This document shows, piece after piece, positions 41,901-52,714 of a stretch of DNA of 64,000 nucleotides. Under the pieces are notes generated by a model, which was not told the origin of the DNA, made no database searches, and saw only the letters and a list, made by a program, of their open reading frames with translations. Each line of letters starts with the position of its first letter. Positions within the stretch are counted from its first letter, which is position 1. The translations under genes were made by a program, and so were the position numbers. Origin of the DNA: Microbacteriaceae bacterium VKM Ac-2854 (GTDB lineage Bacteria > Actinomycetota > Actinomycetes > Actinomycetales > Microbacteriaceae); assembly GCA_013205085.1 (NCBI GenBank), contig JABMLH010000008.1, positions 62,001 to 126,000 of the forward strand, in the 5' to 3' direction.

Positions 41901-42986
41901 TCACGCGCCCTTCACCCCGATCTCGCTCAGCGACGGGCGGCGGCCGCCGATCGCCCGCGCGTCGGTTCTGCCGTCCACGTTGCGGCGCAGCTCCTTCGGC
42001 AGCGAGAACATCAGGTCCTCCTCCGCCGTCTTGACCTCGTCGACGTGTCCGTAACCGGCTCCCGCGAGGTCGGCGAGCAGTTCGCGCACGAGCACCTCCG
42101 GCACCGAGGCGCCGCTGGTCACACCGACGGTCTCGACGCCGTCGAGCCACTCCTGCTTGACCTCGCTGGCGTAATCGACGCGATAGGCGGCCTTCGCGCC
42201 GTACTCCAAGGCGACCTCGACCAGGCGCACCGAGTTCGAGGAGTTCGCGGAACCGACCACGATCACGAGGTCCGCATCCTCCGCGACCTTCTTAATCGCG
42301 ACCTGGCGGTTCTGGGTGGCGTAGCAGATGTCATCGCTCGGCGGATCCTGCAGGTTCGGGAACCGCTCGCGCAGCCGTCGCACCGTGTCCATCGTCTCGT
42401 CGACCGACAGCGTGGTCTGTGAGAGCCACACCACCTTGTCCGGATCCTTGACGTGGATGTTCGGCACGTCGTCGGGGCTGTTCACCAGGGTCACGTGCTC
42501 GGGCGCCTCGCCGGCGGTGCCCTCGACCTCTTCGTGACCCTCGTGGCCGATCAGTAGGATCTCGTAGTCGTCGCGCGCGAATCGCACGGCCTCGCGATGC
42601 ACCTTCGTCACGAGCGGACAGGTCGCGTCGATCGCCTGCAGGCCGCGATCCGCCGCTTCCTTCACAACGGCGGGCGAGACGCCATGCGCGCTGAAGACGA
42701 CGTGCGCGCCCTCCGGGACCTCGTCGACCTCGTCCACGAAGATCGCGCCCTGGCTCTCGAGCGTGGAGACGACGTGCACGTTGTGCACGATCTGCTTGCG
42801 CACGTACACCGGCGATCCGTAATGCTCCAGCGCCTTCTCGACCGCGACGACGGCGCGATCGACGCCGGCGCAGTACCCGCGCGGGGCGGCGAGGAGGACG
42901 CGCTTGGGCCCGGCGACGGGGTTGTCCTGCAGGGCGGCGGCGCGAGGCATCCGCGGCATCGACAGGCTGACGGATTCGGTGCTCAC
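41901..42986 (-). CDS. ispH: 4-hydroxy-3-methylbut-2-enyl diphosphate reductase IspH
   Basis: The last enzyme of the MEP pathway, giving IPP and DMAPP. The 361-aa product carries the three cluster cysteines in [24 protein letters not shown] and [11 protein letters not shown], plus [12 protein letters not shown] 42986 is preceded at 7 bp by a -10-like TAGAAT (42999-42994), so the mRNA may start at the GTG. The longer open frame is not conserved. Divergent from xseA. Confidence 0.95.
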   Translation of the reverse strand: MSTESVSLSMPRMPRAAALQDNPVAGPKRVLLAAPRGYCAGVDRAVVAVEKALEHYGSPVYVRKQIVHNVHVVSTLESQGAIFVDEVDEVPEGAHVVFSAHGVSPAVVKEAADRGLQAIDATCPLVTKVHREAVRFARDDYEILLIGHEGHEEVEGTAGEAPEHVTLVNSPDDVPNIHVKDPDKVVWLSQTTLSVDETMDTVRRLRERFPNLQDPPSDDICYATQNRQVAIKKVAEDADLVIVVGSANSSNSVRLVEVALEYGAKAAYRVDYASEVKQEWLDGVETVGVTSGASVPEVLVRELLADLAGAGYGHVDEVKTAEEDLMFSLPKELRRNVDGRTDARAIGGRRPSLSEIGVKGA

Positions 42987-43068
42987 CCGCCCGATTCTAC
43001 GGTGCGGAACCGGGGCGGCAGCCGGGTGCGCGCACTCGGTGTCGGAGCCATCCCGTAGCGTTGCAGCC

Positions 43069-44304
43069 ATGACCGATTCCCCACCCAGCTTCGAGAACCC
43101 GTGGCCGGTCGGCCTGCTCTCCTCGAAGATCAAGGGCTGGATCGATCGACTCGGCACCGCCTGGGTCGAGGGCGAGATCACCCAGTGGGGCGTCTCGGGC
43201 GGCAACGTCTACGGCAAGCTGAAAGACCTCAACGCCGACGCGACGATCGGCTTCCAGATCTGGTCCTCCGTCCGGGCGAAGATCCCCGCGGACCTCAAAC
43301 AGGGCGCGCACGTGATCGCCCTGGTGAAGCCGAACTACTGGGTCAAGGGCGGCAGCCTCACGATGCAGGTGTTCGAGATGCGGCACGTCGGCATCGGCGA
43401 CCTGTTGGAGCGGATCGAGCGGCTGCGCCGCCAGCTCGCGAGCGAGGGGCTGTTCGAAGCGTCCCGCAAACAGCGTCTGCCCTTCCTGCCGCACTGCATC
43501 GGCCTGGTCACCGGCAAGGACAGCGACGCCGAGAAGGATGTGCTGCGCAACGCGCAGCTGCGCTGGCCGGCCGTGAACTTCCGGGTCGTGCACGCGGCGG
43601 TGCAGGGCGAGCGCACCGTGAGCGAGGTCTCCTCCGCGATCCGTCGCCTCGACGCGGATCCCGAGGTCGACGTCATCATCGTCGCGCGCGGCGGCGGCGA
43701 CTTCCAGAACCTGCTCGGCTTCAGCGACGAGTCCCTCGTTCGCCTCGTCGCGGCGTGCTCGACCCCCGTGGTGAGTGCCATCGGGCACGAGGCCGACCGG
43801 CCGATCCTCGACGAGGTCGCCGATCTTCGCGCCTCCACGCCGACCGATGCGGCCAAGCGGGTCGTGCCCGACGTCTCCGACGAGCTGCTGCGGGTGCAGC
43901 AGGCGCGATTGCGGATGAACTCCCGCGTCACCTCGCTGGTCGGTCACGAGATCGAGCGCGTCGCTCAGCTGCGCTCGCGCCCGGTCCTCGCCCAGCCGCG
44001 CGTGCTGATCGACGCGCGCGCCGAGGAGTTGACCCGCTGGGTCGCGCGCGGCGCTGAGCTGGTCGACCGCGCGATCGAGCGCGCCCACCACGAGACCCAG
44101 CGGTTGCACACGCAGCTGACGGCGCTCTCGCCGCAGCACACCCTCGATCGCGGTTACGCGATCGTGCAGTCCTCCGCCGGCCACGTCGTCCGCTCCCCCG
44201 CGGACGCCCCGGCGGGCGACGCCCTGGTGCTCACCCTCGCGACGGGTGCGGTCGGGGCGACCTCGACAGGCATCACCGAGGACCCCGCGGGGCGAATGGA
44301 CTGA
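43069..44304 (+). CDS. xseA: Exodeoxyribonuclease VII large subunit
   Basis: It degrades single-stranded DNA with XseB. The 411-aa product has the OB domain (about 10-110; [20 protein letters not shown]) and the catalytic core with [57 protein letters not shown] and TPTDAAK, then a long coiled coil and the terminal [16 protein letters not shown] (43056-43061) 7 bp before the ATG suggests a leaderless start. The family normally sits next to xseB; here an unrelated gene intervenes. Confidence 0.95.
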   Translation: MTDSPPSFENPWPVGLLSSKIKGWIDRLGTAWVEGEITQWGVSGGNVYGKLKDLNADATIGFQIWSSVRAKIPADLKQGAHVIALVKPNYWVKGGSLTMQVFEMRHVGIGDLLERIERLRRQLASEGLFEASRKQRLPFLPHCIGLVTGKDSDAEKDVLRNAQLRWPAVNFRVVHAAVQGERTVSEVSSAIRRLDADPEVDVIIVARGGGDFQNLLGFSDESLVRLVAACSTPVVSAIGHEADRPILDEVADLRASTPTDAAKRVVPDVSDELLRVQQARLRMNSRVTSLVGHEIERVAQLRSRPVLAQPRVLIDARAEELTRWVARGAELVDRAIERAHHETQRLHTQLTALSPQHTLDRGYAIVQSSAGHVVRSPADAPAGDALVLTLATGAVGATSTGITEDPAGRMD

Positions 44305-44317
44305 GTACTCTCAGTCC

Positions 44318-44833
44318 ATGACGGATCTTCACGTCCTCCGCGACGCCGACGGCGAGCTGCCGCCGCGCCGCTTCACGATCGTGCACGACGACTATCACGC
44401 GGAGCACGTCGGGCGGACCGCTGACGGCTTCGCCTTCTTCATCACCACGCCGTTCGAATGGGCTGTCGGCGGTAGCAACGGACGAGAGTACGTCGCGCGC
44501 TACCTGTTCGAAGCCGACGGGTCACTCCGAGACGCGACCGTCGTGGAGATCGCGCCGCGGCCGGCCGATCTTCCGCTGCCCGGCAACGTCTACGCGTCCG
44601 GGGACCAGGCGGCAGTGATCGAGCAGCTTCTCGGCGAGATCGCGCCCTATGAACTCGGCGACATCGAGATCCAGCCGTTCCGTTTCGATCGCGACGGCAC
44701 CGAGTTCGGCATGGTGCTCCAGGGCCCGCTCGAAGGCACACCGGACGAGGAGTGGTACTGGTACGTGTGTCTCCAACCCGGCGACTTCATGGCGTTCCAC
44801 GCACCATGGGACGACGGCGACTACGACACCTGA
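44318..44833 (+). CDS. Hypothetical acidic protein between xseA and xseB
   Basis: A 171-aa soluble, acidic protein ([40 protein letters not shown]) with no recognised motif. A TACTCT (44306-44311) lies 6 bp before the ATG with no ribosome binding site, so it may have a leaderless promoter of its own. It is inserted between the two exonuclease VII subunit genes. Confidence 0.65.
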   Translation: MTDLHVLRDADGELPPRRFTIVHDDYHAEHVGRTADGFAFFITTPFEWAVGGSNGREYVARYLFEADGSLRDATVVEIAPRPADLPLPGNVYASGDQAAVIEQLLGEIAPYELGDIEIQPFRFDRDGTEFGMVLQGPLEGTPDEEWYWYVCLQPGDFMAFHAPWDDGDYDT

Positions 44834-44878
44834 CCCGGGCATCCGCTCGCGGGGCCACTGGATGTCGGCGCCCTCTTC

Positions 44879-44892
44879 TAGAATCGACGTTA
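44879..44892 (+). promoter_or_regulatory. Leaderless-type promoter of xseB
   Basis: TAGAAT (44879-44884) ends 7 bp before the xseB ATG, placing transcription start on or beside the A. No -35 of quality and no Shine-Dalgarno are seen. Confidence 0.55.
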
Positions 44893-45122
44893 TGCCCCAC
44901 ACCTCCCCGGAGATCGCCGAGCTCAGCTACGAGCAGGCGCGCGACGAGCTCGTCCGCGTCGTCGCCGAGCTGGAGCAAGGCTCCGCCACGCTGGAGCACT
45001 CGCTCGCGTTGTGGGAGCGCGGCGAGGCCCTCGCCGCCCGCTGCGAGGAATGGCTGATCGGCGCGAAGGCCCGGCTGGAGGCCGCGCGCTCCGGCGCCGC
45101 GACCCGGGGGTCGCATGAGTAA
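44892..45122 (+). CDS. xseB: Exodeoxyribonuclease VII small subunit
   Basis: The 76-aa product has the family pattern [20 protein letters not shown] and [20 protein letters not shown], a two-helix coiled coil that binds XseA. Length is typical. Its stop overlaps the next gene by 8 bp. Confidence 0.95.
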   Translation: MPHTSPEIAELSYEQARDELVRVVAELEQGSATLEHSLALWERGEALAARCEEWLIGAKARLEAARSGAATRGSHE

Positions 45123-45759
45123 GGCGACCAAACCGCCGCGTGTCGTCGCCGAGCTCGGCCGCCCGGAGACGCCGGAGGAGACCGCCGCCCGCAAAGCCGA
45201 GAACTCGCGGCTGTACCGGCAGCGCAAGACCATCAACAACCTGGTCTTCTCGCTGTTGACCACGGTGGGACTCGCGCTAGTGATCTTCCTGATGGTGCCG
45301 CAGGGCTCGAACACCGCCGACAACTCGGTCGACTTCGCCGCCGTCGCCGAGCAGGCGCAGCTGGGCACGCCCGAGACCCTCGTGGTGCCGACGCTGCCGG
45401 CCGATTGGACCTCGAACGCCGCCGAGCTGCGCACGAGCGATGGCGTCTCGTCCTGGTACATCGGCCTGCTCACCCCGAAGGACGGCTACATCGGCCTGAG
45501 TCAGGGGCTGGACGCGAACGAGGACTGGACGGCCGCGCAGCTGGATTCCAAGACGGCGACGGGCGTCACCACGGTCGACGGAACGCAATGGACCGTCTAC
45601 GACCACCGAGACTCCGCGCGTTCGACGGGCAACGTCGCCTACGCCATGGCCGCCACGGTGGGCCGAAGCACCTACCTCGTCTACGGCACCGCAGACGAGG
45701 ACGAGATCATGACCGTCGTCGAGGCGATCACCCCGCAGTTGGGTCTGGAGGAGCAGTGA
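45115..45759 (+). CDS. DUF4245 membrane-anchored protein
   Basis: The 214-aa product has a basic cytoplasmic N-terminus (about 40 residues), one membrane segment ([19 protein letters not shown]) and an extracytoplasmic domain ([36 protein letters not shown]), the DUF4245 layout. The function is unknown. In actinobacteria it commonly neighbours xseB. It overlaps xseB and the carbonic anhydrase gene, so the three are translated from one mRNA. Confidence 0.87.
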   Translation: MSKATKPPRVVAELGRPETPEETAARKAENSRLYRQRKTINNLVFSLLTTVGLALVIFLMVPQGSNTADNSVDFAAVAEQAQLGTPETLVVPTLPADWTSNAAELRTSDGVSSWYIGLLTPKDGYIGLSQGLDANEDWTAAQLDSKTATGVTTVDGTQWTVYDHRDSARSTGNVAYAMAATVGRSTYLVYGTADEDEIMTVVEAITPQLGLEEQ

Positions 45760-46505
45760 CCGAATCGAACTCGATCCCCGTACCGCGTGAGGTGCGTCCG
45801 CCCTCGTGGGTCTGGAAGGAGATGCTGCGCGGCAACCAACGCTTCGTCGCCGGCGAGCCTCGGCACCCGCGCCAGGACGTGGAGCGCCGCAGCGAGCTCG
45901 CCTCGCAGCAGCGTCCGCTCGCGGCGCTGTTCGGCTGCAGCGACTCCCGCCTCGCCGCGGAGATCATCTTCGACCTCGGCCTCGGCGACCTCTTCGTGGT
46001 CCGCAACGCGGGCCAGGTGATCGCGGACTCGATCATCGGCTCACTGGAGTACGCCGTCGCGGTGCTGGGCGTCAAGCTCATCCTCGTTCTCGGCCACGAC
46101 GAATGCGGCGCGGTCAAGGCCGCGATCGACTCTCAGGCGCCCGGCGCCGCTCGGCTCCCGCCGCACATCGAGCACCTGATCGAACCGATCATCCCTGCCG
46201 TCCGCCAGGTCGCCGGCGCCGGCCCGACCGGTCGCATCCAGGTCGACCCCGCCATGATCGATGCGCTCGACGTGGGCAAGGAGCACCTGCGCGACACCGT
46301 GGCCGGGCTGATGCAGCGTTCGCCGCTGATCGCCGACGCCGTCGCCTCCGGCGAACTCGCCGTGATCGGCGCCAACTACCAGCTGCACGATGGCACCGTG
46401 GTGTCGGATGTTGTGCTCGGCATCGACCCGCCGCAGCTGACCCCGTACCGGTCCGAACGTGACCGGCACCTCGAGACGCTCGCCCCGCCCGCCGCGGCCG
46501 AGTAA
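45756..46505 (+). CDS. Beta-class carbonic anhydrase
   Basis: It interconverts CO2 and bicarbonate. The 249-aa product has the zinc ligands in GCSDSR (Cys and Asp-Arg dyad) and GHDECGAV (His-x-x-Cys), and VVRNAGQVI. The GTG overlaps the DUF4245 stop (GTGA). The C-terminal extension (about 25 residues after VLGIDPPQL) is unconserved. FumC follows after about 45 bp. Confidence 0.93.
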   Translation: MTESNSIPVPREVRPPSWVWKEMLRGNQRFVAGEPRHPRQDVERRSELASQQRPLAALFGCSDSRLAAEIIFDLGLGDLFVVRNAGQVIADSIIGSLEYAVAVLGVKLILVLGHDECGAVKAAIDSQAPGAARLPPHIEHLIEPIIPAVRQVAGAGPTGRIQVDPAMIDALDVGKEHLRDTVAGLMQRSPLIADAVASGELAVIGANYQLHDGTVVSDVVLGIDPPQLTPYRSERDRHLETLAPPAAAE

Positions 46506-46551
46506 CGCAACCAACAGCCAGAAGAACAACACAGTGAAGGACGATCACAGC

Positions 46552-47970
46552 GTGGTGGAAACCTCCGAGACCAAGACCGACCAGGGCCTCTGGCGCATCG
46601 AGCACGACACGATGGGCGAGGTCCGCGTGCCGAAGGATGCCCTCTACGCGGCGCAGACGCAGCGCGCGGTCGAGAACTTCCCGATCTCCGGCGCCGGCCT
46701 GGAGTCGGCGCAGATCGCCGCACTCGCCCGGATCAAGAAGGCGGCGGCGTTGACCAACGCCGAACTCGGAGTCCTGGCCGAGGACATCGCCGAGGCGATC
46801 GCCGACGCGGCCGACAAGGTCGCCTCCGGCGCCTACGACGAGCACTTCCCGATCGACGTGTACCAGACCGGCTCCGGAACCTCTTCGAACATGAACATGA
46901 ACGAGGTGCTCGGCTCGCTGGCGACCACCGCGCTCGGCCGCACCGTGCATCCGAACGACCACGTCAACGCCTCGCAGTCGTCGAACGACGTCTTCCCGAC
47001 CTCGGTGCACGTCGCCGTGACGGGCGCGCTGATCACCTCGCTGATCCCCGCACTCGAGCACCTCGCCGAGGCGCTGGAGGAGAAGGCGGCCCTCTGGTCC
47101 GAGGTCGTCAAGTCGGGTCGCACGCACCTGATGGATGCCACGCCGGTGACCCTCGGCCAGGAGTTCGGCGGCTACGCGGCGCAGATCCGCCTCGGTATCG
47201 AGCGGGTGCAGTCGACGCTGACGCGCGTCGCCGAGGTTCCGCTCGGCGGCACCGCCGTCGGCACCGGGATCAACACGCCCAAGGGCTTCCCGCAGAAGGT
47301 GATCGCCCGCCTCGCGGCGGAGACCGGCCTGCCGATCACCGAGGCGCGCAACCACTTCGAAGCCCAGGGCGCCCGCGACTCGCTCGTCGAGGCGTCCGGC
47401 GCGCTGCGCGTGCTGGCCGTCAGCCTGACCAAGATCAACAACGACCTGCGCTGGATGGGTTCCGGACCGAACACGGGGCTCGGCGAGTTGCGCATCCCGG
47501 ACCTGCAGCCGGGCTCCTCGATCATGCCCGGCAAGGTGAACCCGGTGATCCCGGAGGCCGTGCTGATGGTCTCCGCGCGCGTGATCGGCAACGACGCGAC
47601 GATCGCCTGGGCCGGCGCCTCGGGAGCGTTCGAGCTGAACGTCGCGATCCCGGTGATGGGCACCGCGCTGCTGGAGTCGATCCGTCTGCTCGCCGCCTCC
47701 GCGGTGCTGCTGGCCGACAAGACGGTGAAGGGCCTGGAGGCCGACGAGGCCCGCGCCCGCGCGCTGGCCGAGTCGAGTCCGTCGATCGTGACTCCGCTGA
47801 ACAAGGTCATCGGCTACGAGGCCGCCGCGAAGGTCGCCAAGAACAGCGTCGCCAAGGGCATCACCGTGCGCGAATCGGTCGTCGACCTCGGCTTCGTCGA
47901 ACGCGGCGAGGTCACCGAGGAGCAGCTCGACACGCTCCTCGACGTGATGTCCATGACGCACCCCGGCTAG
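46552..47970 (+). CDS. fumC: Class II fumarate hydratase
   Basis: It hydrates fumarate to malate in the TCA cycle. The 472-aa product has [27 protein letters not shown], the signature [15 protein letters not shown] and [20 protein letters not shown] 46552 has an AAGGA about 10 bp upstream; the earlier in-frame GTG 46534 would add six residues. Stop is followed by a nested hairpin. Confidence 0.96.
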   Translation: MVETSETKTDQGLWRIEHDTMGEVRVPKDALYAAQTQRAVENFPISGAGLESAQIAALARIKKAAALTNAELGVLAEDIAEAIADAADKVASGAYDEHFPIDVYQTGSGTSSNMNMNEVLGSLATTALGRTVHPNDHVNASQSSNDVFPTSVHVAVTGALITSLIPALEHLAEALEEKAALWSEVVKSGRTHLMDATPVTLGQEFGGYAAQIRLGIERVQSTLTRVAEVPLGGTAVGTGINTPKGFPQKVIARLAAETGLPITEARNHFEAQGARDSLVEASGALRVLAVSLTKINNDLRWMGSGPNTGLGELRIPDLQPGSSIMPGKVNPVIPEAVLMVSARVIGNDATIAWAGASGAFELNVAIPVMGTALLESIRLLAASAVLLADKTVKGLEADEARARALAESSPSIVTPLNKVIGYEAAAKVAKNSVAKGITVRESVVDLGFVERGEVTEEQLDTLLDVMSMTHPG

Positions 47971-47986
47971 GTACGGCCCACCTCCC

Positions 47987-48045
47987 GCGAGATGCCTCTT
48001 GTGTACGCCCGTCCCGGCGTGTCGCGTACAGAAGAGGCATCTCGC
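47987..48045. terminator. Nested hairpin between fumC and prepilin peptidase
   Basis: A perfect 14-bp outer stem (GCGAGATGCCTCTT, 47987-48000, with 48032-48045) and an inner 7-bp stem (TGTACGC 48002-48008 with GCGTACA 48024-48030). Bidirectional terminator by position. GCGAGATGC is shared with the 54.4-kb palindrome array. Confidence 0.75.
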
Positions 48046-48049
48046 AGGG

Positions 48050-48544
48050 TCAGTGGATGGCCGCGACGGCGAGCCAGTAACCGGCCAGCAGGTACGGGCC
48101 GAACGGGATGTCGCCGCGGCGGCCGGCGAGCAGCAGCACCACGGCGACGGCGCCGCCGAGCAGGAACGGCAGCACGAGGCCCAGGATGAGCGGCGCACCG
48201 CCGAGCGTCGCGAGCGAGAGCGCGAGGGCGCCCGCGAGCTTCACATCGCCCATCCCCAGACCGCCGATCACGTGCAGCAGGGCGAAGACCGCGAGCGCTC
48301 CCCCGCACGCGATGAGGGGAAGCAACCGCTCCGAGGAGGCCAAGAGGCCCGCGAAGCCGATCGGGTACGCGGGCAGCACCACCGTGTTCGGCAAGCGATG
48401 CTCGCGAACATCCGTGTCGACCAGCGGAGCGGTCACGCCCGCAAGGTAGAGCGCGAGCGGCAACTCCGCCGTCACGCCGAAACGCAGTGCGGCGATCGCG
48501 GCCAAGAGAGCGCCGATGGTGACGTAGGTGGAGCGTGCGAGCAT
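48050..48544 (-). CDS. Short A24 prepilin peptidase (TadV/CpaA-like)
   Basis: A 164-aa membrane protein with the two catalytic aspartates in VDTDVREHRLPN and GGLGMGDVKLAG (GxGD). It lacks the N-terminal methyltransferase domain of PilD. About six helices. It is isolated here; no pilus gene is adjacent, so its pilin substrate must be encoded elsewhere. Confidence 0.87.
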   Translation of the reverse strand: MLARSTYVTIGALLAAIAALRFGVTAELPLALYLAGVTAPLVDTDVREHRLPNTVVLPAYPIGFAGLLASSERLLPLIACGGALAVFALLHVIGGLGMGDVKLAGALALSLATLGGAPLILGLVLPFLLGGAVAVVLLLAGRRGDIPFGPYLLAGYWLAVAAIH

Positions 48545-48594
48545 CCGCCGACGGTAGCCGGATCCGACTCCCGGCCGCAGAAGTTATCCACAGG

Positions 48595-49743
48595 CTATTG
48601 CGTCATCGGTCCCAGCCAGGCGTTCGCGAACGTCGAGTGCGCGGATTCGTCGTCGGAGGGGTCGAACAACCCGGCCAGCACGTCGCGGTACAGCCGCGAC
48701 AGCTCGTTCGCGTTCGAGTACGCGGAACCGCCCGCCACCCGGACCGCCTTCTGCACGATACTGAGCGCCGCCTCCGTGCTGCGGATTTTTACGCCGACCA
48801 GCTTCGGGAACCAGGCCGCGCCGTGATCCGCGAGCGCGTCCACATCCGCCGCGACCGAGAAGATCTGCGGGTAGAGTCCGTCCAGCTCGATCGCCGCGTC
48901 CGCCACGCGCCAGCGGATGTCCGGGTCGTCGGCGTAGGAACGGCCGCCGAACTTCAGCGAGGTGCGTCGGCGCGCGGCCTCGACTGCCAGCGTCAGCGCC
49001 CGCTCGGCGAGCCCGGTGTACACCGCGCCGAGCAGCACCTCGAAGTTCGCGAAGATCGCGAAGACCAGCGGATCCGCACTCGGCCCGACCGGCAGGGAGC
49101 GGAAGACCCGGCTCGCCGGGGCGACGACGCCATCGAGCACCGTGGTGTTCGACTGCGAGGCTCGCATGCCGAGGGTGTCCCAGTCCTCGCGGACCGACCA
49201 ACCGGGAGTGTCGCGATCGATGAACGCGTGCACCAAGCGGGGTTCGCCCGGATCGCTGTCGTCGCGACCGAAGACGCCCAGGCGGGTCCAGGCGGGCGAG
49301 AGCGAGGTGAAGATCTTGGTGCCGGTGAAGCGGTATCCGCCGTCGTCCAGGGGCTCGGCGGCGGTGCGCGAGTCGAACAGCACCAGATCGTTGCCGGCCT
49401 CACTGTTGCCGAAGGCGAACAGCTCCCCCGCAACCGCATCGTCCAACACCCACGCCAGCGAATCGTCGCCGCGGTCGGCGAGAGTCTTCGCCACGCCGGT
49501 CCAGACCAGGTGCATGTTGATCGCGAGCGCGGTCGCCGGCGCCGCGCCGGCCAGGCGCATCTGCTCTCGCGCGACCTCCTCCAGCCCGAAGCCGAGCCCG
49601 CCGCGTTCGACCGGCGCGAACATCCGCAGGTAGCCCGCCTCGCGCAACTCGGCGAGGTCGTCGTGGAAGAAGCTGTTCGACGCGTCGTACCCGGCCGCGC
49701 GGGCGCGGATCCGCTCGATCAGCTCGTCGCTGAGGATGCTCAT
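48595..49743 (-). CDS. Acyl-CoA dehydrogenase family flavoprotein
   Basis: The 382-aa product has FAPVERGGLGFGLEEVA, the FAD-binding segment NSEAGNDL..., TGTKIFTSLSPAWTRLGVFG and the C-terminal helical domain (SIVQKAVRVAGGSAYSNANE). The catalytic Glu of classical dehydrogenases is not obvious, and the sequence resembles the flavin-reductase-dependent oxidase branch (SfnB/DszC-like). The substrate is unknown. Confidence 0.82.
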   Translation of the reverse strand: MSILSDELIERIRARAAGYDASNSFFHDDLAELREAGYLRMFAPVERGGLGFGLEEVAREQMRLAGAAPATALAINMHLVWTGVAKTLADRGDDSLAWVLDDAVAGELFAFGNSEAGNDLVLFDSRTAAEPLDDGGYRFTGTKIFTSLSPAWTRLGVFGRDDSDPGEPRLVHAFIDRDTPGWSVREDWDTLGMRASQSNTTVLDGVVAPASRVFRSLPVGPSADPLVFAIFANFEVLLGAVYTGLAERALTLAVEAARRRTSLKFGGRSYADDPDIRWRVADAAIELDGLYPQIFSVAADVDALADHGAAWFPKLVGVKIRSTEAALSIVQKAVRVAGGSAYSNANELSRLYRDVLAGLFDPSDDESAHSTFANAWLGPMTQ

Positions 49744-49779
49744 GCGACCAGCTTAGGCAGCCCGACATCACCAGAGGGG

Positions 49780-49820
49780 GTTGTCCCTCCGTCCCACCCA
49801 GAGCGGGACGGAGTGACAAC
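49780..49820. repeat. Second copy of the GTTGTC...GTCCC palindrome
   Basis: GTTGTCCCTCCGTCCCAC (49780-49797) faces GCGGGACGGAGTGACAAC (49803-49820). Its right arm is nearly identical to that of the copy at 28455-28496. It lies between the acyl-CoA dehydrogenase start and the phoH stop. Confidence 0.75.
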
Positions 49821-49839
49821 CCCCTGACGAGCCGACGCG

Positions 49840-51198
49840 CTACGCGAGCTCGTTCGACTCCAGCATCTCCGTGACCAGGGCCGCGATCGCCGAGCGCTCG
49901 GAACGCGTCAGGGTGACGTGGGCGAAGAGCGGGTGGCCCTTCAGCGTCTCGATCACCGAGGCGACACCGTCGTGACGGCCGACGCGCAGGTTGTCACGCT
50001 GAGCGACGTCGTGGGTGAGCACAACGCGCGAATTCTGTCCGACCCGGGATAGCACCGTCAGCAGCACATTGCGTTCCAGCGACTGCGCCTCGTCCACGAT
50101 CACGAACGCGTCGTGCAGCGAACGTCCGCGGATGTGGGTCAGCGGCAGCACCTCGAGCATCCCGCGCTCGATCACCTCGTCCAGTACGTTCTGCGAGACC
50201 AGCGCGCCGAGCGTGTCGAACACGGCCTGCGCCCACGGGTTCATCTTCTCCGCCGCGTCACCCGGCAGGAAGCCGAGGTCCTGGCCACCCACCGCGTACA
50301 GGGGGCGGAACACCATGATCTTCTTGTGCTGGCGCTTCTCCAGCACCGCTTCCAGGCCGGCGCAGAGCGCGAGGGCGGACTTGCCGGTTCCGGCGCGCCC
50401 GCCGAGCGAGACGATGCCGACCTCCTGATCGAGCAGCAGGTCGATCGCCAGGCGCTGCTCAGCCGAGCGACCGTGCAGGCCGAAGACGTCGCGATCGCCG
50501 CGCACCAGCACGACCTCGCGCTTGCCGGTGACCCTGGCCAGCGCGGAGCCGCGGTCGGAGTGCACGACCAGGCCTGTGTTGATCGGGATGTCGGCGACCG
50601 CATCCGTCGTCAGCCGCTCGCGATCGTAGAGTTCGCTCATCGCGCTCGCGGAGAGGGTGATGTCGTCCATCCCGGTCCAACCGCTGTCGACGGCCAGCTC
50701 GGCGAGGTACTCCTCGGCCGGGATGCCGATCGAGGCGGCCTTGACGCGCATCGGCATGTCCTTCGAGACGACGACGACCTCGGCGCCCTCGGCCTTCAGG
50801 TTCATCGCGACCGCGAGGATCCGCGCGTCGTTGTCGCCCATCTGCATACCCGACGGCAGCACCGACATGTTCGAGTGGTTGAGCTCGACGCGCAGCGAGC
50901 CGCCCTCGCCGACCGCGACCGGGAAGTCGAGCCGTTCGTGCTTGATCCGCAGCTCATCCAGGTTGCGCAGCGCCTGGCGTGCGAAGTACCCGATCTCGGG
51001 ATCGTTGCGCTTGCCTTCGAGCTCGCTGATCACCACGACCGGGAGCACAACGGCGTGCTCCGCGAAGCGGAACATGGCCTTCGGGTCCGACAGCAGCACC
51101 GAGGTGTCCAGCACGTAGGTGCGTTGGAGCTGTGCGGCCGGATTCGACGACGCGTGCCCGGTGTGACGGTGCACACCTGCGTTGAGCTGCGAATCCAT
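49840..51198 (-). CDS. PIN-PhoH fusion ATPase (PhoH2/YlaK type)
   Basis: A 452-aa protein with an N-terminal PIN ribonuclease-like domain (about 25-190; [35 protein letters not shown]) and a C-terminal PhoH ATPase (about 230-440; Walker [14 protein letters not shown], Walker [12 protein letters not shown]). PhoH2 proteins unwind and cleave RNA. ATG 51198 (MDSQLNAG) has a CAGAGG site; the extension to 51258 is not needed. Monocistronic. Confidence 0.9.
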   Translation of the reverse strand: MDSQLNAGVHRHTGHASSNPAAQLQRTYVLDTSVLLSDPKAMFRFAEHAVVLPVVVISELEGKRNDPEIGYFARQALRNLDELRIKHERLDFPVAVGEGGSLRVELNHSNMSVLPSGMQMGDNDARILAVAMNLKAEGAEVVVVSKDMPMRVKAASIGIPAEEYLAELAVDSGWTGMDDITLSASAMSELYDRERLTTDAVADIPINTGLVVHSDRGSALARVTGKREVVLVRGDRDVFGLHGRSAEQRLAIDLLLDQEVGIVSLGGRAGTGKSALALCAGLEAVLEKRQHKKIMVFRPLYAVGGQDLGFLPGDAAEKMNPWAQAVFDTLGALVSQNVLDEVIERGMLEVLPLTHIRGRSLHDAFVIVDEAQSLERNVLLTVLSRVGQNSRVVLTHDVAQRDNLRVGRHDGVASVIETLKGHPLFAHVTLTRSERSAIAALVTEMLESNELA

Positions 51199-51534
51199 AG
51201 CCTCTGGAACTGTCACGACGACTCTCCACACCCCGGGGCGGAACCGCACCCGGCTCAATCAATCATCCGTGACGGCCGGTCGGTGCGAGTCGCACCGCGC
51301 ATCCCCTTTCGGAATGCGCGATATCGGGCCGTACTTATGTGGCCGTCCCGATCAGGCGCTGTGCCTGATGTGTAGAACATAACCCGTCGAATGACAGCCG
51401 TGTGTTTCAATCTGGGGCTTGCGTGTAACCACTGTGTGAACAGAGCCTGAAGATCCCCGCGAGGGACCCGCCCCGCGCGCGAGGGCGCCCCGGCCTGCGG
51501 CGCCCTCGCGCGCTGCCGGGGTCCCTCGCAGGGG
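51199..51534. other. Gene-free region between phoH and the aminotransferase gene
   Basis: About 336 bp with no supportable gene. It holds the phoH promoter region, with an AT-rich stretch near 51365-51425 (for example TATGTT on the minus strand), and a nested terminator at 51455-51530. Two short inverted repeats are near 51279-51330 but I cannot assign a function. Confidence 0.5.
51455..51530. terminator. Large nested hairpin after the aminotransferase gene
   Basis: Inner stem: perfect 15 bp (GCGCGCGAGGGCGCC, 51475-51489, with 51499-51513). Outer stem: GCGAGGGACCC (51459-51469) with GGGTCCCTCGC (51519-51529). It lies just past the stop at 51535 on the minus strand. Confidence 0.75.
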
Positions 51535-52680
51535 TCAGTACGTGATGCCGGAGGTGGCGGAGGTGAGGGCGGCGCGCAGAGCGGCGATCGTGTCGTCGCT
51601 GGTGGAGGCATGCGCGCTGAAGCGGACGGTGCCGGGACGGATGCGTGCGGTGACGCCGTGGTTGATCAGGCTGGCCGTGAGCGGGGTCATCTCCTCCGAC
51701 TCCGGCCGGACGACCACGATGCCGGCGCGCTCGGCCGCGTCACGCGAGCTGACTACCGCGAGTCCGAACTCGTCCATCACGTCGATGATCGCCTCGACCC
51801 GGTCGGCGACCGCCGCGTTGATCGTCGGCACGCCGACCGCCGCGACCTCCTCCATCGCTGCGGCCATCCGCGCCTGCGCGATCGTGTCGGGATTGGTGAT
51901 GCTGAACGCGGCGGCGGCGCGCACCGGGTCCGACACCGCATCCCAGGGCTCCGGAACGGCGGTGCCGGTGTAGCCCGAGAAAACGGGAGTCAGGTGCGCC
52001 AGCGCGCGCTCACTCAGCGCGAGAAAGCCCGTGCCCCAGCCTGCGCGGAGCCACTTCTGCCCGCCGGTGACGACCACGTCGGCCAGCTCGTAGGGCGCAT
52101 CGACGATGCCGAAACCCTGGATCGCATCCACGATCAGCAGGCGATCGTCGATCACCTGGCGGATGCCCTCCAGATCGGCGAGATAGCCGGTACGCGAGTC
52201 GACCAGGCTGACCGCCACGGCGACGGTGCTCGAGGTGAGTTGTGCGCGGATCTCCGCCGGCGTCACCCGCCCGTGCTCGGTTCGCAACCACTGCGGCTGC
52301 ACCACGCCGAGGGCCTGCTCGGCGCGCACCGCCGGGAAGGTCACGCTCGGGAACTCCCCCGGCGACAGCAGCACCCCGCCGGTGATCCCGAACATCGCGT
52401 GCATCAGACCAGTGGAGGTGTTCGGCTGGAACACGATCTGGTCGGCGGGGATGCGGGTCAGCGCCGACGCAGCGGAGCGCAGCCGCGCATCCTGCCGGAA
52501 CAACTCGTCGAGGCTGCCGTGCCGGGCGCGGCTGAGCAACTCCGTCGCGAGGTTCTGCTCCTCGATCGCCGCGGCGCCCATCGGCCCGACGCGGGCGAAG
52601 TCGAGGTAGCCCGTCTCCTCGCTGAAGCCGTCGATGTAGCTCTGGAGGCTCGGAGCGAGCCCGGTGTCGATGTCGCTCAA
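51535..52680 (-). CDS. Class V aminotransferase/cysteine desulfurase-like PLP enzyme
   Basis: The 381-aa fold-type I enzyme has QNTSTGLMHAMFGI-type PLP phosphate site, VDAIQGFGIVDAP (Asp for pyridine N) and the cofactor Lys in VVTGGQKWLRAGWGTGFLAL. It lacks the mobile-loop cysteine of NifS/SufS, so a transaminase or lyase role is more likely. I chose TTG 52680 because GGAAGG lies 7 bp upstream and no ATG/GTG gives a family-like N-terminus. It is 34 bp downstream of uppS on the same strand. Confidence 0.85.
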   Translation of the reverse strand: MSDIDTGLAPSLQSYIDGFSEETGYLDFARVGPMGAAAIEEQNLATELLSRARHGSLDELFRQDARLRSAASALTRIPADQIVFQPNTSTGLMHAMFGITGGVLLSPGEFPSVTFPAVRAEQALGVVQPQWLRTEHGRVTPAEIRAQLTSSTVAVAVSLVDSRTGYLADLEGIRQVIDDRLLIVDAIQGFGIVDAPYELADVVVTGGQKWLRAGWGTGFLALSERALAHLTPVFSGYTGTAVPEPWDAVSDPVRAAAAFSITNPDTIAQARMAAAMEEVAAVGVPTINAAVADRVEAIIDVMDEFGLAVVSSRDAAERAGIVVVRPESEEMTPLTASLINHGVTARIRPGTVRFSAHASTSDDTIAALRAALTSATSGITY

Positions 52681-52714
52681 GGCGGCCCTTCCGGTCGTCG
52701 TGCGGATGCGTGCG

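Noticed and set aside
46189-48198. 669-aa minus-strand open frame opposite fumC
   Set aside because: Antisense shadow of FumC, which has full family signatures on the plus strand.
51535-52680. Second cysteine desulfurase
   Set aside because: The PLP lysine region fits class V aminotransferases, but the mobile-loop catalytic cysteine is missing.
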